This document shows positions 1 to 9,552 of a stretch of 64,000 nt of DNA, piece after piece. The notes under the pieces were generated by a model that searched no databases, had not been told where the DNA came from, and saw only the letters and a list, made by a program, of their open reading frames with translations. The DNA lies in assembly GCA_964019425.1 (NCBI GenBank), contig OZ025832.1:496001-560000 (forward strand), in the 5' to 3' direction. Each line of letters opens with the position of its first letter. The first letter of the stretch is position 1. This DNA comes from Flectonema sp. DT1601 (Eukaryota; Euglenozoa; Diplonemea; Diplonemida; Diplonemidae). Position numbers and translations under genes: made by a program.

Positions 1-2
1 AA

Positions 3-914
3 GAATCAGGTGAATACACCTTGAACACAGCGTTAGCAATGTTCTGCAAATCAGGTAGATATAACTGGGTTTCTGACATCTTAAAAAAAATGAATGAAAA
101 AAATGTTTCACCAACAACTTCGACATTCACCAACTTAATATCGATTTGCCGAACACCATCTGAACTGCAGCAGCTTCACTGTTTATCACTTCATTTTAAA
201 TTAACGGTAGATAGTATGTATTTTAATGGTATTGTATCACAAGCAAAGAAGATGAACGCATTTCATTTAAGCGGCATCGACGTAACCCCCCTCCAGCATA
301 TAAATCCATTCATTGTTACCACATGTCTCACGTCATTGACAAATCCTAATGAAGTTATAAGCGTGCTTCATAGATTCGATGCTGAGGGTATCACATGTTC
401 TGAGATAATGTATGCAGCGGCTATAACTGGAATGCGGTATAGTGACTCGGTGTTTGTGTATAATGAAGTGATTGAGAGGGGTGATAGTAAAATAATCTCA
501 AATGAGTTCTTATCGGTATTACTGACTCAGGCTGATACTGTTGAAGACTTAATGCGAACATTAAAACTATCGCAATCGAATAATGTTCCCCTCTCTCCTA
601 GTATTATCTCTTCGATCATCACATGTGCTATTAACTTATCAGAGAATGAGGATCACAATCAGTTAGGAGACATAATAATTCACGTAACGCAGTTGATATT
701 CCTTCATTCATACATTAATCCTATTATAATATCACGTTTAATGACTTTTTATTCGACTGTTGGTGACTTGTCTGCTGCTGAATCTCTGTTCGATCACGTG
801 TCAAGTTACCGAATTGAACCTTTAGCTGAATTTTTTGAAAGTTATTCAAAAATTCCAGGAAGTAACCCTGACAAGGTTAAACTAAAAATTGACTGGAAGC
901 AAAGAGTTGTTTAA
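3..914 (+). CDS. Pentatricopeptide repeat (PPR) protein, 3' part
   Basis: The frame is open to the left edge of the window, so the gene starts outside it; about 303 codons are present. The first residues form a typical PPR helix pair (YTLNTALAMFCKSGRYNWV, then DILKKMNEKNVSPTTSTF). Weaker repeats follow (GITCSEIMYAAAITGMRYSDS, then a unit near NNVPLSPSIISSIITCAIN). PPR proteins are usually organellar RNA-binding factors acting in RNA processing, stability or translation; that role is inferred from the family. The stop is followed by about 200 bases and then the phosphatidylserine synthase gene on the same strand. No targeting peptide can be judged because the N terminus is missing. Confidence 0.8.
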   Translation, partial: ESGEYTLNTALAMFCKSGRYNWVSDILKKMNEKNVSPTTSTFTNLISICRTPSELQQLHCLSLHFKLTVDSMYFNGIVSQAKKMNAFHLSGIDVTPLQHINPFIVTTCLTSLTNPNEVISVLHRFDAEGITCSEIMYAAAITGMRYSDSVFVYNEVIERGDSKIISNEFLSVLLTQADTVEDLMRTLKLSQSNNVPLSPSIISSIITCAINLSENEDHNQLGDIIIHVTQLIFLHSYINPIIISRLMTFYSTVGDLSAAESLFDHVSSYRIEPLAEFFESYSKIPGSNPDKVKLKIDWKQRVV

Positions 915-1113
915 TTAGCACGTGATCCAAACAATAAGGGTAAACATGTTAAAAGTGATTGAGAGAAGGGTGACTGGGTAGAAACAAAATCTGCAAACAA
1001 AAACACAAAAAACAAAAAAATGATAATTATAGTTCAACTTCTTTTCTTCTTTTAATTTTAAATTTTTTTTTTTCCAGTATCTCGAGGGGAAGGAAAAAAA
1101 AAAAAAAAGAAAC

Positions 1114-2169
1114 ATGTCAATTCAAATAGTAGCAGCGACATCCCTCCTAATAGTGATCACATGCGCAGTACTACTACGAGGTGGTGGATTCATAAGGGGA
1201 GGTGTAGTTGGAGTGGGTATCTGCTATTCTCTGTTGATGATATACTTACTAACACTTGGGGTTGAAGATTCTAGAGAATTATTCTATGAATTAGACCCCT
1301 CGTTATCAAGAGAAGTATCTGAAAAGAGCTACGCCACAAATTGTGATTTTAATTTAAAAACATTAGAAAAAGAAGGAGCTCTGGACATCTTCGTATTCGC
1401 TCATTCAATCGGTTATGTTGCGAAGATGTTGATATTACGAGATCCGTTCATGGCTTGGGCTGTATCTCTTCTCTTTGAGCATGCTGAGAACACGTTTCAA
1501 CATATCCTACCAAACTTTTTAGAATGCTGGTGGGATCATTTGATTCTTGATATTCTAGTATGCAATGCTTTAGGAATCATCGGTGGTCAAATCCTCATTA
1601 AAATTTTTTCATTAGAAAAATACAACTGGTTTGGAGGAGTATCAAAATCTGCTATCAATATGTACCACGCATTGTTTATATTAACTTTTGTCTTGTTGGG
1701 AGACTTATCATGTTTCTTTCTAAAGTCATTATTGAATCACCCTCCAGAAAGTATTTTTACCATCTCAAGGATGTTATTTTGGGGGATTATGTCAATCTTT
1801 AGCATGGGTGATTATTACAGGTATATTAAAAGTAGTAAGCCTGTGTCGTTTCCAGTGACTTCGTTGGTGGCTCTCGTGGGATTTTTGTTAGAATTGAGTG
1901 TCGTGTTTCTTTTTACTGTTCAATCAGAATCATTTACAACACCTTGTCCGCCTGAAATTCTTTATTCTTGGATCGTTGCTGTTAATTTGTTTGTAGTGTC
2001 TGCGATTGCCAATTATATTTTGGAAATGCGGTTACTTGGAGTCTGTGGAGTTATAGTTGGGACCGCTGTCCTCGTAGCATCTTTTATTGTTACGATACCG
2101 GGAATTAAACCTGACGTCATTCCTCACTTTGAAGAGTTCATTAGCTTGGTTGAGAATCAGTATCGTTGA
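1114..2169 (+). CDS. Phosphatidylserine synthase (base-exchange type, PSS family)
   Basis: The 351-residue multi-pass membrane protein carries the hallmark of eukaryotic base-exchange phosphatidylserine synthases: a FEHAENTFQH segment at about residue 122, then LPNFLECWWDHLILD and CNALGIIGG. The upstream LDPSLSREVSEKSYATNC block also matches the family. These enzymes swap serine for the head group of an existing phospholipid in the ER membrane. Several hydrophobic helices are visible, including two before residue 50. It is shorter than animal PTDSS1 (about 470 residues), mainly at the ends. The start is the first ATG after a T-run ending in CCAG at 1074-1077, 36 bases upstream, which could be a splice acceptor. 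Confidence 0.9.
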   Translation: MSIQIVAATSLLIVITCAVLLRGGGFIRGGVVGVGICYSLLMIYLLTLGVEDSRELFYELDPSLSREVSEKSYATNCDFNLKTLEKEGALDIFVFAHSIGYVAKMLILRDPFMAWAVSLLFEHAENTFQHILPNFLECWWDHLILDILVCNALGIIGGQILIKIFSLEKYNWFGGVSKSAINMYHALFILTFVLLGDLSCFFLKSLLNHPPESIFTISRMLFWGIMSIFSMGDYYRYIKSSKPVSFPVTSLVALVGFLLELSVVFLFTVQSESFTTPCPPEILYSWIVAVNLFVVSAIANYILEMRLLGVCGVIVGTAVLVASFIVTIPGIKPDVIPHFEEFISLVENQYR

Positions 2170-2351
2170 GCAATTCAGATTGATTAGGATTTACTTAAAA
2201 AACAACCACCCGGCTCACGTCGACGTTGGTGTCATATCTTGTGGACTGCTTTGTGGTTTTGTTTTTATTTCCAGTAAAAAAAAAAAAAAAAAAAAAAAAT
2301 TCACTTATTCATCCATTCTCACTACCAGTAAAGGAAATGTGTTAATTACCA

Positions 2352-4895
2352 ATGGCAACCACAAGCAGCAACCTGACCTACGAGTTAGCGCAGGTGAAGA
2401 AGGAACTTGCAAGGGCTCAACGACTAAATCAACAACTGCACAATGACGCGATTAGAGAAAGCTCATCACACGATGATAGACAAACTGAATTACGAGAATC
2501 CATTAGACAACTCGAGAGAAAAGTTAGCGAAGCAAAATATGAAGGAAACCAATTAAAGAAGAAAATAAAACGAATCGAGCAAGAGAGTGAGGAACGTAGA
2601 TCTCAACTCGACCAAACATATATGAGTGAAAGACTTTATGCTGGACAACACCCACCAGGTCAGCAATCAATGACGGTTAAAGAGTACACAAGGATGTTGA
2701 GAATACCATCAGAGCCTACCCCAATAGCCTCAGCTAAACTATTGGAAGATAGGCAAACAAAAGTAATTGAGGTATTGCAGAATAGAGTTGAGATTAGTGA
2801 AGTTAAAATGTCTGAGCAATCGAGAGAAATTGAAAGACTCACTGAAATGCTTGAGAAAAGCGTCAATCAGCTGACAAAAATACAACCAGTGTTGAGCTCT
2901 CCAACTACAGCTGTAGCTGAGGGAGATGGCACTAATGTCAATAATACGCCTTCTCCTACTGCTTTACAGATGCTTAATGTTCAGATAAGCGATCTTCATC
3001 ATGAACTGTCACAGACAAAGTCTGATTTACAATCGGAAAGACACAAAAATTCAAATTTTGAAACTGCAGAAGCGGAACACACTCTTCAAATAGAAATGTT
3101 GAGAGAAACGATTGCTCATAAAGATGCGAATGTTGCGACCCTAGAAAATGATAACCGCACACTACAACAGCTCTTACAGCAGTCAGCTGATGCAGCAGCA
3201 GCAGCTACTCAAACACTTGAACAGCAACAACAACAACAACAACAACAACAACAGCAACAACAACAACAACCTGCAGACCCGATATCAAACAACAGCAATG
3301 AGTTTACCAACGACTATCAAAAAGCTGAAAATGCGGTACTTAGAAGACAGATTGAGATCCTTGGCAAAGACTTACTAACTGCAAGAGAAGAAAGCAGCAG
3401 TCAATTAGAACGAATGGTATCTCTTCAGGAAAAGTTAAATACAGTTTTAAGAAAAGCTGCGACCTCATCAGAACAAAAAATTAAAAATCAACGTGAAGCC
3501 TCCACCAACTACGAACAGATCCAAACAGAAGACGTCAACATTCAAACTGAAACATGTCATAATTGTGAAGAGTTAACTGAGTTACGACACTCAAAAGAAA
3601 TAATTAATCTGAGATTCGCCGTAAATGAAATTAGTGACATCAGAGACGCCATTCAGCTGGAATTAGACTCCAAAACAGTTGAATGCAAACAACTATCTGC
3701 ACTACAACAATCAAATCAAAATGAAATAAATACTTTAGCATCAACTCTTACGAATCTGCAACAAGAATCATCTCTTCAGGTTGTTAGACTACGAGACCAA
3801 AATGATATTTCATCTAAGGAATTAGAACGCAGTGCTACTCTTGAAGTTAGAGTGAAGGAAGTATCTCATGAAAAGGAACTTTTATCGAGAGAAATCCTTC
3901 AAGCATCAGACGACTTTAGACAAATTCTCCGTGAAAACAACTACATCAGTCAACAGCTGAACGAGTCTGTCAGACAGAGAGACTCAATCACTTCTGAACT
4001 GAATACTGCTATTGCAGCTAATCAAGAAGCGGAGTACTCTCTACGAGTTAAAGAAGAAGAGAATCATTCACTGAAATCAACATACAAACAATTATGTGAA
4101 GAACACGAAACTCTAAAGCGACGTTTAGATAATACAGAAGTAGAAGTACACAGAGCCAAGCATGAGGTCATGGAGCAAATGCGTCGAACTCAGGAACAGC
4201 ACAGCGCTGTTGAGCAGGTTGCTCAGAGGGAGCAGCAGACTGTTGTTGATTTGCAGAATTCAAATTTTGAAATTGACGCTCTGAACAAAAGACTTTTAAT
4301 AACATCTTCTGAAAAGGATTCAGTCCAACGAGAACTGGATGACGTAACCCGACGACTCAACTCACAATCATCAACTATTACACTATTCGAACGAAAATTA
4401 ATAGAAGCCGAACGTGAACACCTTTTACAATCTGGTGAAACCTGTCATATCAAAGAGCAACTTGAAGCTTGCAATGCTGAACTACTTTTAACTACAAAGT
4501 GCCTCACTGATCAACAACGAGATAATGAAACAATGTCTTCCTTACTATCTGAAGTAAGGAAGAAGGAAGCTAAGTTGTTCAACGGTCAGGAGTCGTCACG
4601 GATTGATGCGATCAAATGGAAAGACACGGCCATTCAAAGTGAGCGAACTCAGAGAGATGCTGAATACGCTGAAAAGGAATCTCAGCGAAGGTATTTAACG
4701 CTAAAAGATGAATTTGATTCTCTTCATGAGCAACTGTCGCTGTCGCAATCGCAGGCAATGAAAGCTGACTCAGAACTCTCACAACTAAAACGCGACAATG
4801 ACAATCTACGTCGACGTTATGAAGCTGCTGAGGGAGTAGTCCGCGCTCAGGATGAAGTCTTGATCAGAGAAGAAGCCTCTCAACTTGGTCATTGA
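2352..4895 (+). CDS. Long coiled-coil protein with poly-glutamine tract
   Basis: The 847-residue protein is almost entirely charged heptad-like helix, as expected for an extended coiled coil. A CAA/CAG run at about 3223-3270 encodes roughly 18 consecutive glutamines that split the rod near residue 300. A CHNCEEL pair of cysteines lies near residue 400. There is no signal peptide and no membrane segment. Centrosomal, basal-body or Golgi rod proteins look like this, but coiled coils match each other non-specifically and I cannot assign a family. The ATG follows an ACCAG acceptor-like site by 23 bases. The gene begins about 180 bases after the phosphatidylserine synthase stop. Confidence 0.85.
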   Translation: MATTSSNLTYELAQVKKELARAQRLNQQLHNDAIRESSSHDDRQTELRESIRQLERKVSEAKYEGNQLKKKIKRIEQESEERRSQLDQTYMSERLYAGQHPPGQQSMTVKEYTRMLRIPSEPTPIASAKLLEDRQTKVIEVLQNRVEISEVKMSEQSREIERLTEMLEKSVNQLTKIQPVLSSPTTAVAEGDGTNVNNTPSPTALQMLNVQISDLHHELSQTKSDLQSERHKNSNFETAEAEHTLQIEMLRETIAHKDANVATLENDNRTLQQLLQQSADAAAAATQTLEQQQQQQQQQQQQQQQQPADPISNNSNEFTNDYQKAENAVLRRQIEILGKDLLTAREESSSQLERMVSLQEKLNTVLRKAATSSEQKIKNQREASTNYEQIQTEDVNIQTETCHNCEELTELRHSKEIINLRFAVNEISDIRDAIQLELDSKTVECKQLSALQQSNQNEINTLASTLTNLQQESSLQVVRLRDQNDISSKELERSATLEVRVKEVSHEKELLSREILQASDDFRQILRENNYISQQLNESVRQRDSITSELNTAIAANQEAEYSLRVKEEENHSLKSTYKQLCEEHETLKRRLDNTEVEVHRAKHEVMEQMRRTQEQHSAVEQVAQREQQTVVDLQNSNFEIDALNKRLLITSSEKDSVQRELDDVTRRLNSQSSTITLFERKLIEAEREHLLQSGETCHIKEQLEACNAELLLTTKCLTDQQRDNETMSSLLSEVRKKEAKLFNGQESSRIDAIKWKDTAIQSERTQRDAEYAEKESQRRYLTLKDEFDSLHEQLSLSQSQAMKADSELSQLKRDNDNLRRRYEAAEGVVRAQDEVLIREEASQLGH
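3223..3270 (+). repeat. In-frame CAA/CAG trinucleotide repeat (poly-Q)
   Basis: A nearly uninterrupted run of CAA with a few CAG codons lies inside the coiled-coil gene. It is a likely length-variable microsatellite. Mixed codons suggest it is moderately stable. Confidence 0.9.
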
Positions 4896-5210
4896 TCCCG
4901 TACTCGGTGCCTTAAAGTAGTATGTGTCTTATTGTTGTTTGTGATAACAGTTTCTGATAGACATATTAAACATAACCCAATCAGGACGTCACCACCGTTA
5001 GTTTAGCACCTTTTTTCCGTTTTTATTTATTTATCCAAACTAGTTAGCTCACCCTGCCCTTTCCCCTTTTCTGATAGATTACATAAGTGAAGTTGATACG
5101 TTTTATAAAAGGTATCCTTAGAATACAATAGTAAAGGGTTTGTCGATGTTATTATTTGTTAAAAAAATATTTATATACGCAGTCGCATCCTACCCCCCTC
5201 TGCTCCAAAA

Positions 5211-6014
5211 ATGCCAACCATGGAGGAACAGATTGCCATGCTCAAAGCAAAGAAGGCTGCCCAGGGTGGAAAATCAGCTGCCGAAAAGAAAAAGGAGCAA
5301 AAAGCGCGTGAGAAAGCCGCAGCAGACAAAAAGAAAAAATTAGCAGAAGCAAAGCTTCAAAAAGAAAGTGAAGATAAGGAGACTGCTGAGGCTAAGAAAA
5401 AAGAGGCAGAGGAGGAAATTGAAAAACAACTGAAGGAGAAAGAAGAAGCAAAGATTAAATCAGAAGTCGACGAACGGTTGGCAAAGGAAAACGAAATTAA
5501 GAAGAAGAAGGAAGACGCAGCTCGCATTGCCGCTGAGAAGTTAGCTAAAAAACAACAAGAGTTGGAGGAATACAAAAAGAACTTCAACAATCTCAACGAA
5601 GACGAGAGAAAGAAACTTCAGCAAGACAAGGATGAACACAAAGCTGCTTTAGAAAGACAAGCGGTCGATGACAACGAATCAAAACGCCTGGAAAGCGTTG
5701 CTGCCGAAGCCAAAGCCAGACGTGAGGAGATGGACAAAGGTATTTTTATTTACTTCATCCTAACAAGAGACACCACCACAACCACCACAACAACCAACAA
5801 CAACAACAGAAAAACTTCGTGAGAAAAAGAGAAGACTTAAAGCACAAGAAGAATTCTACTCTGATTTCATGGAAGATGGTCCTCAAGAAGGGGCTTCTGA
5901 AGACCAAAGAATTCTAGATGCTGAGGTATGAATTAACGTCCTTTTATCGCTTCTGTTTAATGCAACAAAAAAAGTAAAACTTCTATAACAAAACAGAAAG
6001 CCGTTGGCGTGTAG
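5211..6014 (+). CDS. Lys/Glu-rich helical protein, three exons (5211-5739, 5810-5925, 5997-6014)
   Basis: Exon 1 encodes a highly charged helix beginning MPTMEEQIAMLKAKKAAQGG and running into alternating K/E/A blocks. Reading straight on gives a Thr/Asn-rich nonsense tail. Removing 5740-5809 (GTATTT donor, a TCCTAAC branch-like site, CAG acceptor) instead continues as EKLREKKRRLKAQEEFYSDF. A second candidate intron at 5926-5996 (GTATGA donor, CAG acceptor) keeps frame and ends in KAVGV and a stop at 6014; without its removal the stop comes at 5929-5931. The spliced product is 220 residues. Composition and the acidic tail FMEDGPQEGASED recall translation-factor or ribosome-associated helices, but I do not recognise the family. 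The intron pair is better supported than any function. Confidence 0.72.
5740..5809 (+). other. Spliceosomal intron 1 of the Lys/Glu-rich gene
   Basis: It is a 70-nt GT-AG intron with a GTATTT donor, a branch-like CCTAAC about 45 nt before the acceptor, and a CA-rich 3' part ending in AACAACAG. Removal preserves the reading frame and the charged-helix composition. Confidence 0.75.
5926..5996 (+). other. Probable intron 2 of the Lys/Glu-rich gene
   Basis: A GTATGA donor and an AAACAG acceptor enclose 71 nt. A TATAAC branch-like motif lies about 10 nt before the acceptor. Splicing is phase 0 and replaces the immediate TGA with five more codons. Confidence 0.5.
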
Positions 6015-6723
6015 ACATAAGTATGATCACAGGGGCCTTTGATTACTTTTGTTTTCGTGTTAAACCAAAAAAGGGTTGTTGCTGTACTCAGCATTCAGCC
6101 GAAAAAGGGTTGTTGCTGTACTCAGCACTCGGAATAGCAGCGGTTAGTTCAAGCCCCTCTCCTGGTTCTTTTTAGTAATTTATTACGCATTGTCGTGATA
6201 GCAGATTGCGGTTTTCTTTTTTTTTTTTTTGCGTATAAAAGTGATGATAAGGTAAATACCTTTTCACAATAGTTATTGTTTTTTCTGTAACAATGTTTTC
6301 GTAGCAGTGAGTACTGCATGCGGACATATCAGTTACAGCTGCCTCGAGTGCAATTTTTTTTCTTCTTTTTTTCTTTTTTTTTACATTGGATTCGATTTTG
6401 TTCTTATTTATCAAGAAAGAAAGAAGGAAAAAAAAAAAAAAAAAAAAAAACTTGAGGCCACCAACTTCGTGACGCTATTCTCAGTTTTTTTTTTTAAAAA
6501 AAACCATTCAGATAAGCAGCCTTTATATATTTTGTTGATCGCAGCTAGTTTTACTGGCGCACAGGGAAATAGATAACATGACAATAATAAATAAACGGCT
6601 CTTAATCTGAATAGTTTCTTCTCCGACTTCGTCGGTGCAACAAAAAAAAAAAAAAAAAAAAAAAAATGATTGTATTTTCATCACTTAACTAAAATTATTA
6701 TTCTCACAGAGTAGTGTATCCAC
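6015..6723 (+). other. Intergenic: tandem repeat, homopolymers, family-C element
   Basis: I see no coding potential. A 34-bp unit (AAGGGTTGTTGCTGTACTCA and neighbours) occurs twice in tandem at about 6066-6132. Long A or T runs lie around 6219, 6429 and 6640. A block at about 6545-6640 ending GACTTCGTCGGT plus poly-A resembles the block at 21410-21500. Confidence 0.6.
6066..6132 (+). repeat. 34-bp direct tandem duplication
   Basis: AAGGGTTGTTGCTGTACTCA is repeated with a 34-base period, with nearly identical flanking bases (AGCATTCAGCCGAAA versus AGCACTCGGAA). Confidence 0.85.
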
Positions 6724-9552
6724 ATGGCGATCGTACTGATGGCTGTATTGGTATCTACGGTACTCCCCATCAGACACGGCATTGAACAGCTGATTGCCGA
6801 TGGAGAGCACTCCTTTGGAAGCCTTGAGAGCTCAGGAGAGAGTTACTATATTTTATATGCGAATGACACTGGTGGTTGGTATCGACAATACGATAACAAC
6901 CAAACTGTTGTAGGAGAGGCTAAGGTTACTGGATCCCCTTCCAACAGCGTTAGCATTCGTCATTTTGGTGACGACAGTCTAGTGTGTACGTGGGACCACA
7001 ATACTACACACACCGGCATCGAAGAAGACGGTTTCATGACCCTAGTAGATAAAGGAGGAAATATCATACTTGCGAATAGCAGTATAGAAGCAGTCCATAA
7101 TGATTCTCAAATAAACTCAATAGCAACACCGATACCGAATGTTGGATATGCGATATTATGGCAAAGTTATGGTCAAGAAAAACATATCTTTGCTCCTCCA
7201 AGCGTCTTAGAATGGGGTATTTGGATGAGGGTTTTCGATCACATTGGTAAACCAATATCCAACTCCAGTTTTAACATAAACATTGAAAGACTTCTTACAC
7301 AGTCACAACCAGCTGTTGACACGTTAGGTAGTGGGAATGTAGTTGTGGTATGGCAAGGTGACACTTTGTATTCAAAATTCGAGATCAATATTGCTTTATT
7401 GTCGGTGGAAGTAACGGGAAATCCACCCACCGCATCAATAAATTACAGAGGAATTGCAAGTACGAACCCGGGGTTTGATGGAAAAGTTAACGATCACCCA
7501 TCTAAAACTCCTGATGATCGTAATCCAGAATTATCATGCGCTGAATTCGGATGTCTTATTGTGTGGGGAGCAAGTTCTGATATTGATGGTGATGGTTGGT
7601 CAGTCATCGGTCGATATTTTGATGAGAGAACACGAAACTTCACTGGAGATCAATTTATCATCAATACACAAAGATCTGGTGATCAACGCACACCATATGT
7701 CGCTGCTCTTGCTGATGGCTCATTCGCTGTCACATGGACATCAACTGTTGGTGATGGTGATGGTACTTGTATTATTGTAACAACGTTTCCACATTTTAAT
7801 AGCACAGTACCATCACTTGATGAGCAAGTTGTTAACACGAAATCCTCAGGTGATCAGCGTTCTCCTGTAGTAGAACCATTTAAAAATAACGGAGGGTTCA
7901 TCGTCATGTGGTATGATGTAGAGTTAAAGAATTACTTATACCAGGCTTATACAACTGAGGTTCTTACTGATACGCCTGATACTAAGATACCAGATACTGA
8001 AGTTCCCGTTTCAACAGATATACCACTTCCTCCTGACACAGTAAACCCGTCGTTATCACCGAATACTTCAGAACCTGTGAGTCCACAAGTAGAAACTGAT
8101 GCTCCTGATCCCCTGCAGCCCATTGTAAGAACAGCAATTCCTTATATGTTGGCTGAAGTTCTTGACTCCCCAGAAGATAAAACAACAATAGCACAAGACG
8201 GAATCAGACTTTTAAGTGTTCCGGGTGCTTGGATGGCATTCGCTCCGTTCTCAGTGTCTGGAGTAGTCCTGTCAACGATCAACATCATAAATAGAAATCC
8301 AATGTGCGAACAGCTCGACGAAGATGCGGAAATTCCATTCATCCTACACCCATTGAACTTTAAGATATCTGACAGCTACCTAGCTGGTGCAGCTGTTGGT
8401 AATGTGTGCCTCATAGTAGCTGTTGTTGTTTTATTTTCATGTATTACTCTATTGTACGCACGTCTTTACACTGGTTCTATTGATGCTGCAAGGAGAAAGT
8501 TTCATTATCCGGGTATTTTGGTTCCTCAAATTTGTCTTTTTCTACCAAACACGATCTACTATTCGTTATTAGCATTGCGTGATGGAAGAGGTCTTTGGGC
8601 GGGTATTGTTGGTATTGTTTTTGTATTCATCGTGTTGATTGTTTTATTCAAACTACTTCGAATCGATCACAAGAAGTGCAGTAATTATTCTCTTTACGAT
8701 CAAGGGGCGATCGCACTGCCACAGACTCAATCATTTTCAAGTTATTTCATGGGAACTGCTGCATGGGAATCGTCATCCCATGCAAGAGGATATGTTGACC
8801 AGTACGGAATACTCATAGAAGCTAACACGCATCAAGCATTCACTCGCGGACATTATTTATTTTTAAATTATGGATTTTTGTTTGTACTTGCGGCTATTTG
8901 CAGTATTCAGCCTACCAACGACAAGTCGTGTGTGGGCCATCAAATTGCTTTATTTTTGGTAGTTTTGTTGCAATTGTTAGTTATTTGGAGGAAACACGTG
9001 TATTCAGTTGCTTTTATAAGGCATTGGACTGTTGCGAGTTTGTTTTTTATGTTGGCAGCGATTACGGCTGGTGGTATTGCGGGGGTCACTCGGTCTGCCA
9101 GATTCAAAGACGCAACTGAGAGCATCATTCTAGTAATTGTTTGCTCGTGTAATATAAAGTTATTGTATGATGTTATTATTTACTTCACGAGAGTCAGGAC
9201 GAGGTATGCTTCGAATTTGTTGTTGAGTTTGAAATCGAACAATTTTTGTTACGGAAATGACATTGCTTCTCCAATTGTACAAAAATCCAACGACTTTCAA
9301 GAAGAGAACCAAAACGCATATGAGGGGGATGGTGCTGACTCAGGTGGTGATGTGGGCTATAAGCCACCATCCTCTTCTAAATTCCAAAAACCACCTGTAC
9401 ATCCTCTCTCAATTCCTCGTCAGGTCTCTACACCGGCTGTTGTAACTCGAGCAGTACCACAAATCCCTCCTCAGCCTTCCCTATTGACAAACACCTCAAT
9501 GATATTGCAACTGCAGCCAGCTGACAATGCGTTGTCTGCTCATACCTTATAA
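6724..9552 (+). CDS. Surface protein: beta-repeat ectodomain plus about seven TM helices
   Basis: The 942-residue protein starts with a signal-like hydrophobic stretch (MAIVLMAVLVSTVLP). Residues about 20-420 contain beta-rich repeats of the type GDQRTPYVAALADGSFAVTW, GDQRSPVVEP and NGGFIVMWYD, reminiscent of bacterial and protist extracellular adhesin or beta-propeller-like repeats. A Pro/Thr/Asp-rich linker follows (about 420-480). The C-terminal half has hydrophobic helices near residues 497-520, 553-575, 596-618, 625-645, 709-728, 738-757, 769-788 and 799-821. A hydrophilic, proline-rich cytoplasmic tail ends the protein. I infer a receptor- or adhesion-type 7TM protein; no named family is recognised. 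The ATG follows TTCTCACAG by 14 bases, with a TTAACT branch-like site before it. Confidence 0.82.
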   Translation: MAIVLMAVLVSTVLPIRHGIEQLIADGEHSFGSLESSGESYYILYANDTGGWYRQYDNNQTVVGEAKVTGSPSNSVSIRHFGDDSLVCTWDHNTTHTGIEEDGFMTLVDKGGNIILANSSIEAVHNDSQINSIATPIPNVGYAILWQSYGQEKHIFAPPSVLEWGIWMRVFDHIGKPISNSSFNINIERLLTQSQPAVDTLGSGNVVVVWQGDTLYSKFEINIALLSVEVTGNPPTASINYRGIASTNPGFDGKVNDHPSKTPDDRNPELSCAEFGCLIVWGASSDIDGDGWSVIGRYFDERTRNFTGDQFIINTQRSGDQRTPYVAALADGSFAVTWTSTVGDGDGTCIIVTTFPHFNSTVPSLDEQVVNTKSSGDQRSPVVEPFKNNGGFIVMWYDVELKNYLYQAYTTEVLTDTPDTKIPDTEVPVSTDIPLPPDTVNPSLSPNTSEPVSPQVETDAPDPLQPIVRTAIPYMLAEVLDSPEDKTTIAQDGIRLLSVPGAWMAFAPFSVSGVVLSTINIINRNPMCEQLDEDAEIPFILHPLNFKISDSYLAGAAVGNVCLIVAVVVLFSCITLLYARLYTGSIDAARRKFHYPGILVPQICLFLPNTIYYSLLALRDGRGLWAGIVGIVFVFIVLIVLFKLLRIDHKKCSNYSLYDQGAIALPQTQSFSSYFMGTAAWESSSHARGYVDQYGILIEANTHQAFTRGHYLFLNYGFLFVLAAICSIQPTNDKSCVGHQIALFLVVLLQLLVIWRKHVYSVAFIRHWTVASLFFMLAAITAGGIAGVTRSARFKDATESIILVIVCSCNIKLLYDVIIYFTRVRTRYASNLLLSLKSNNFCYGNDIASPIVQKSNDFQEENQNAYEGDGADSGGDVGYKPPSSSKFQKPPVHPLSIPRQVSTPAVVTRAVPQIPPQPSLLTNTSMILQLQPADNALSAHTL

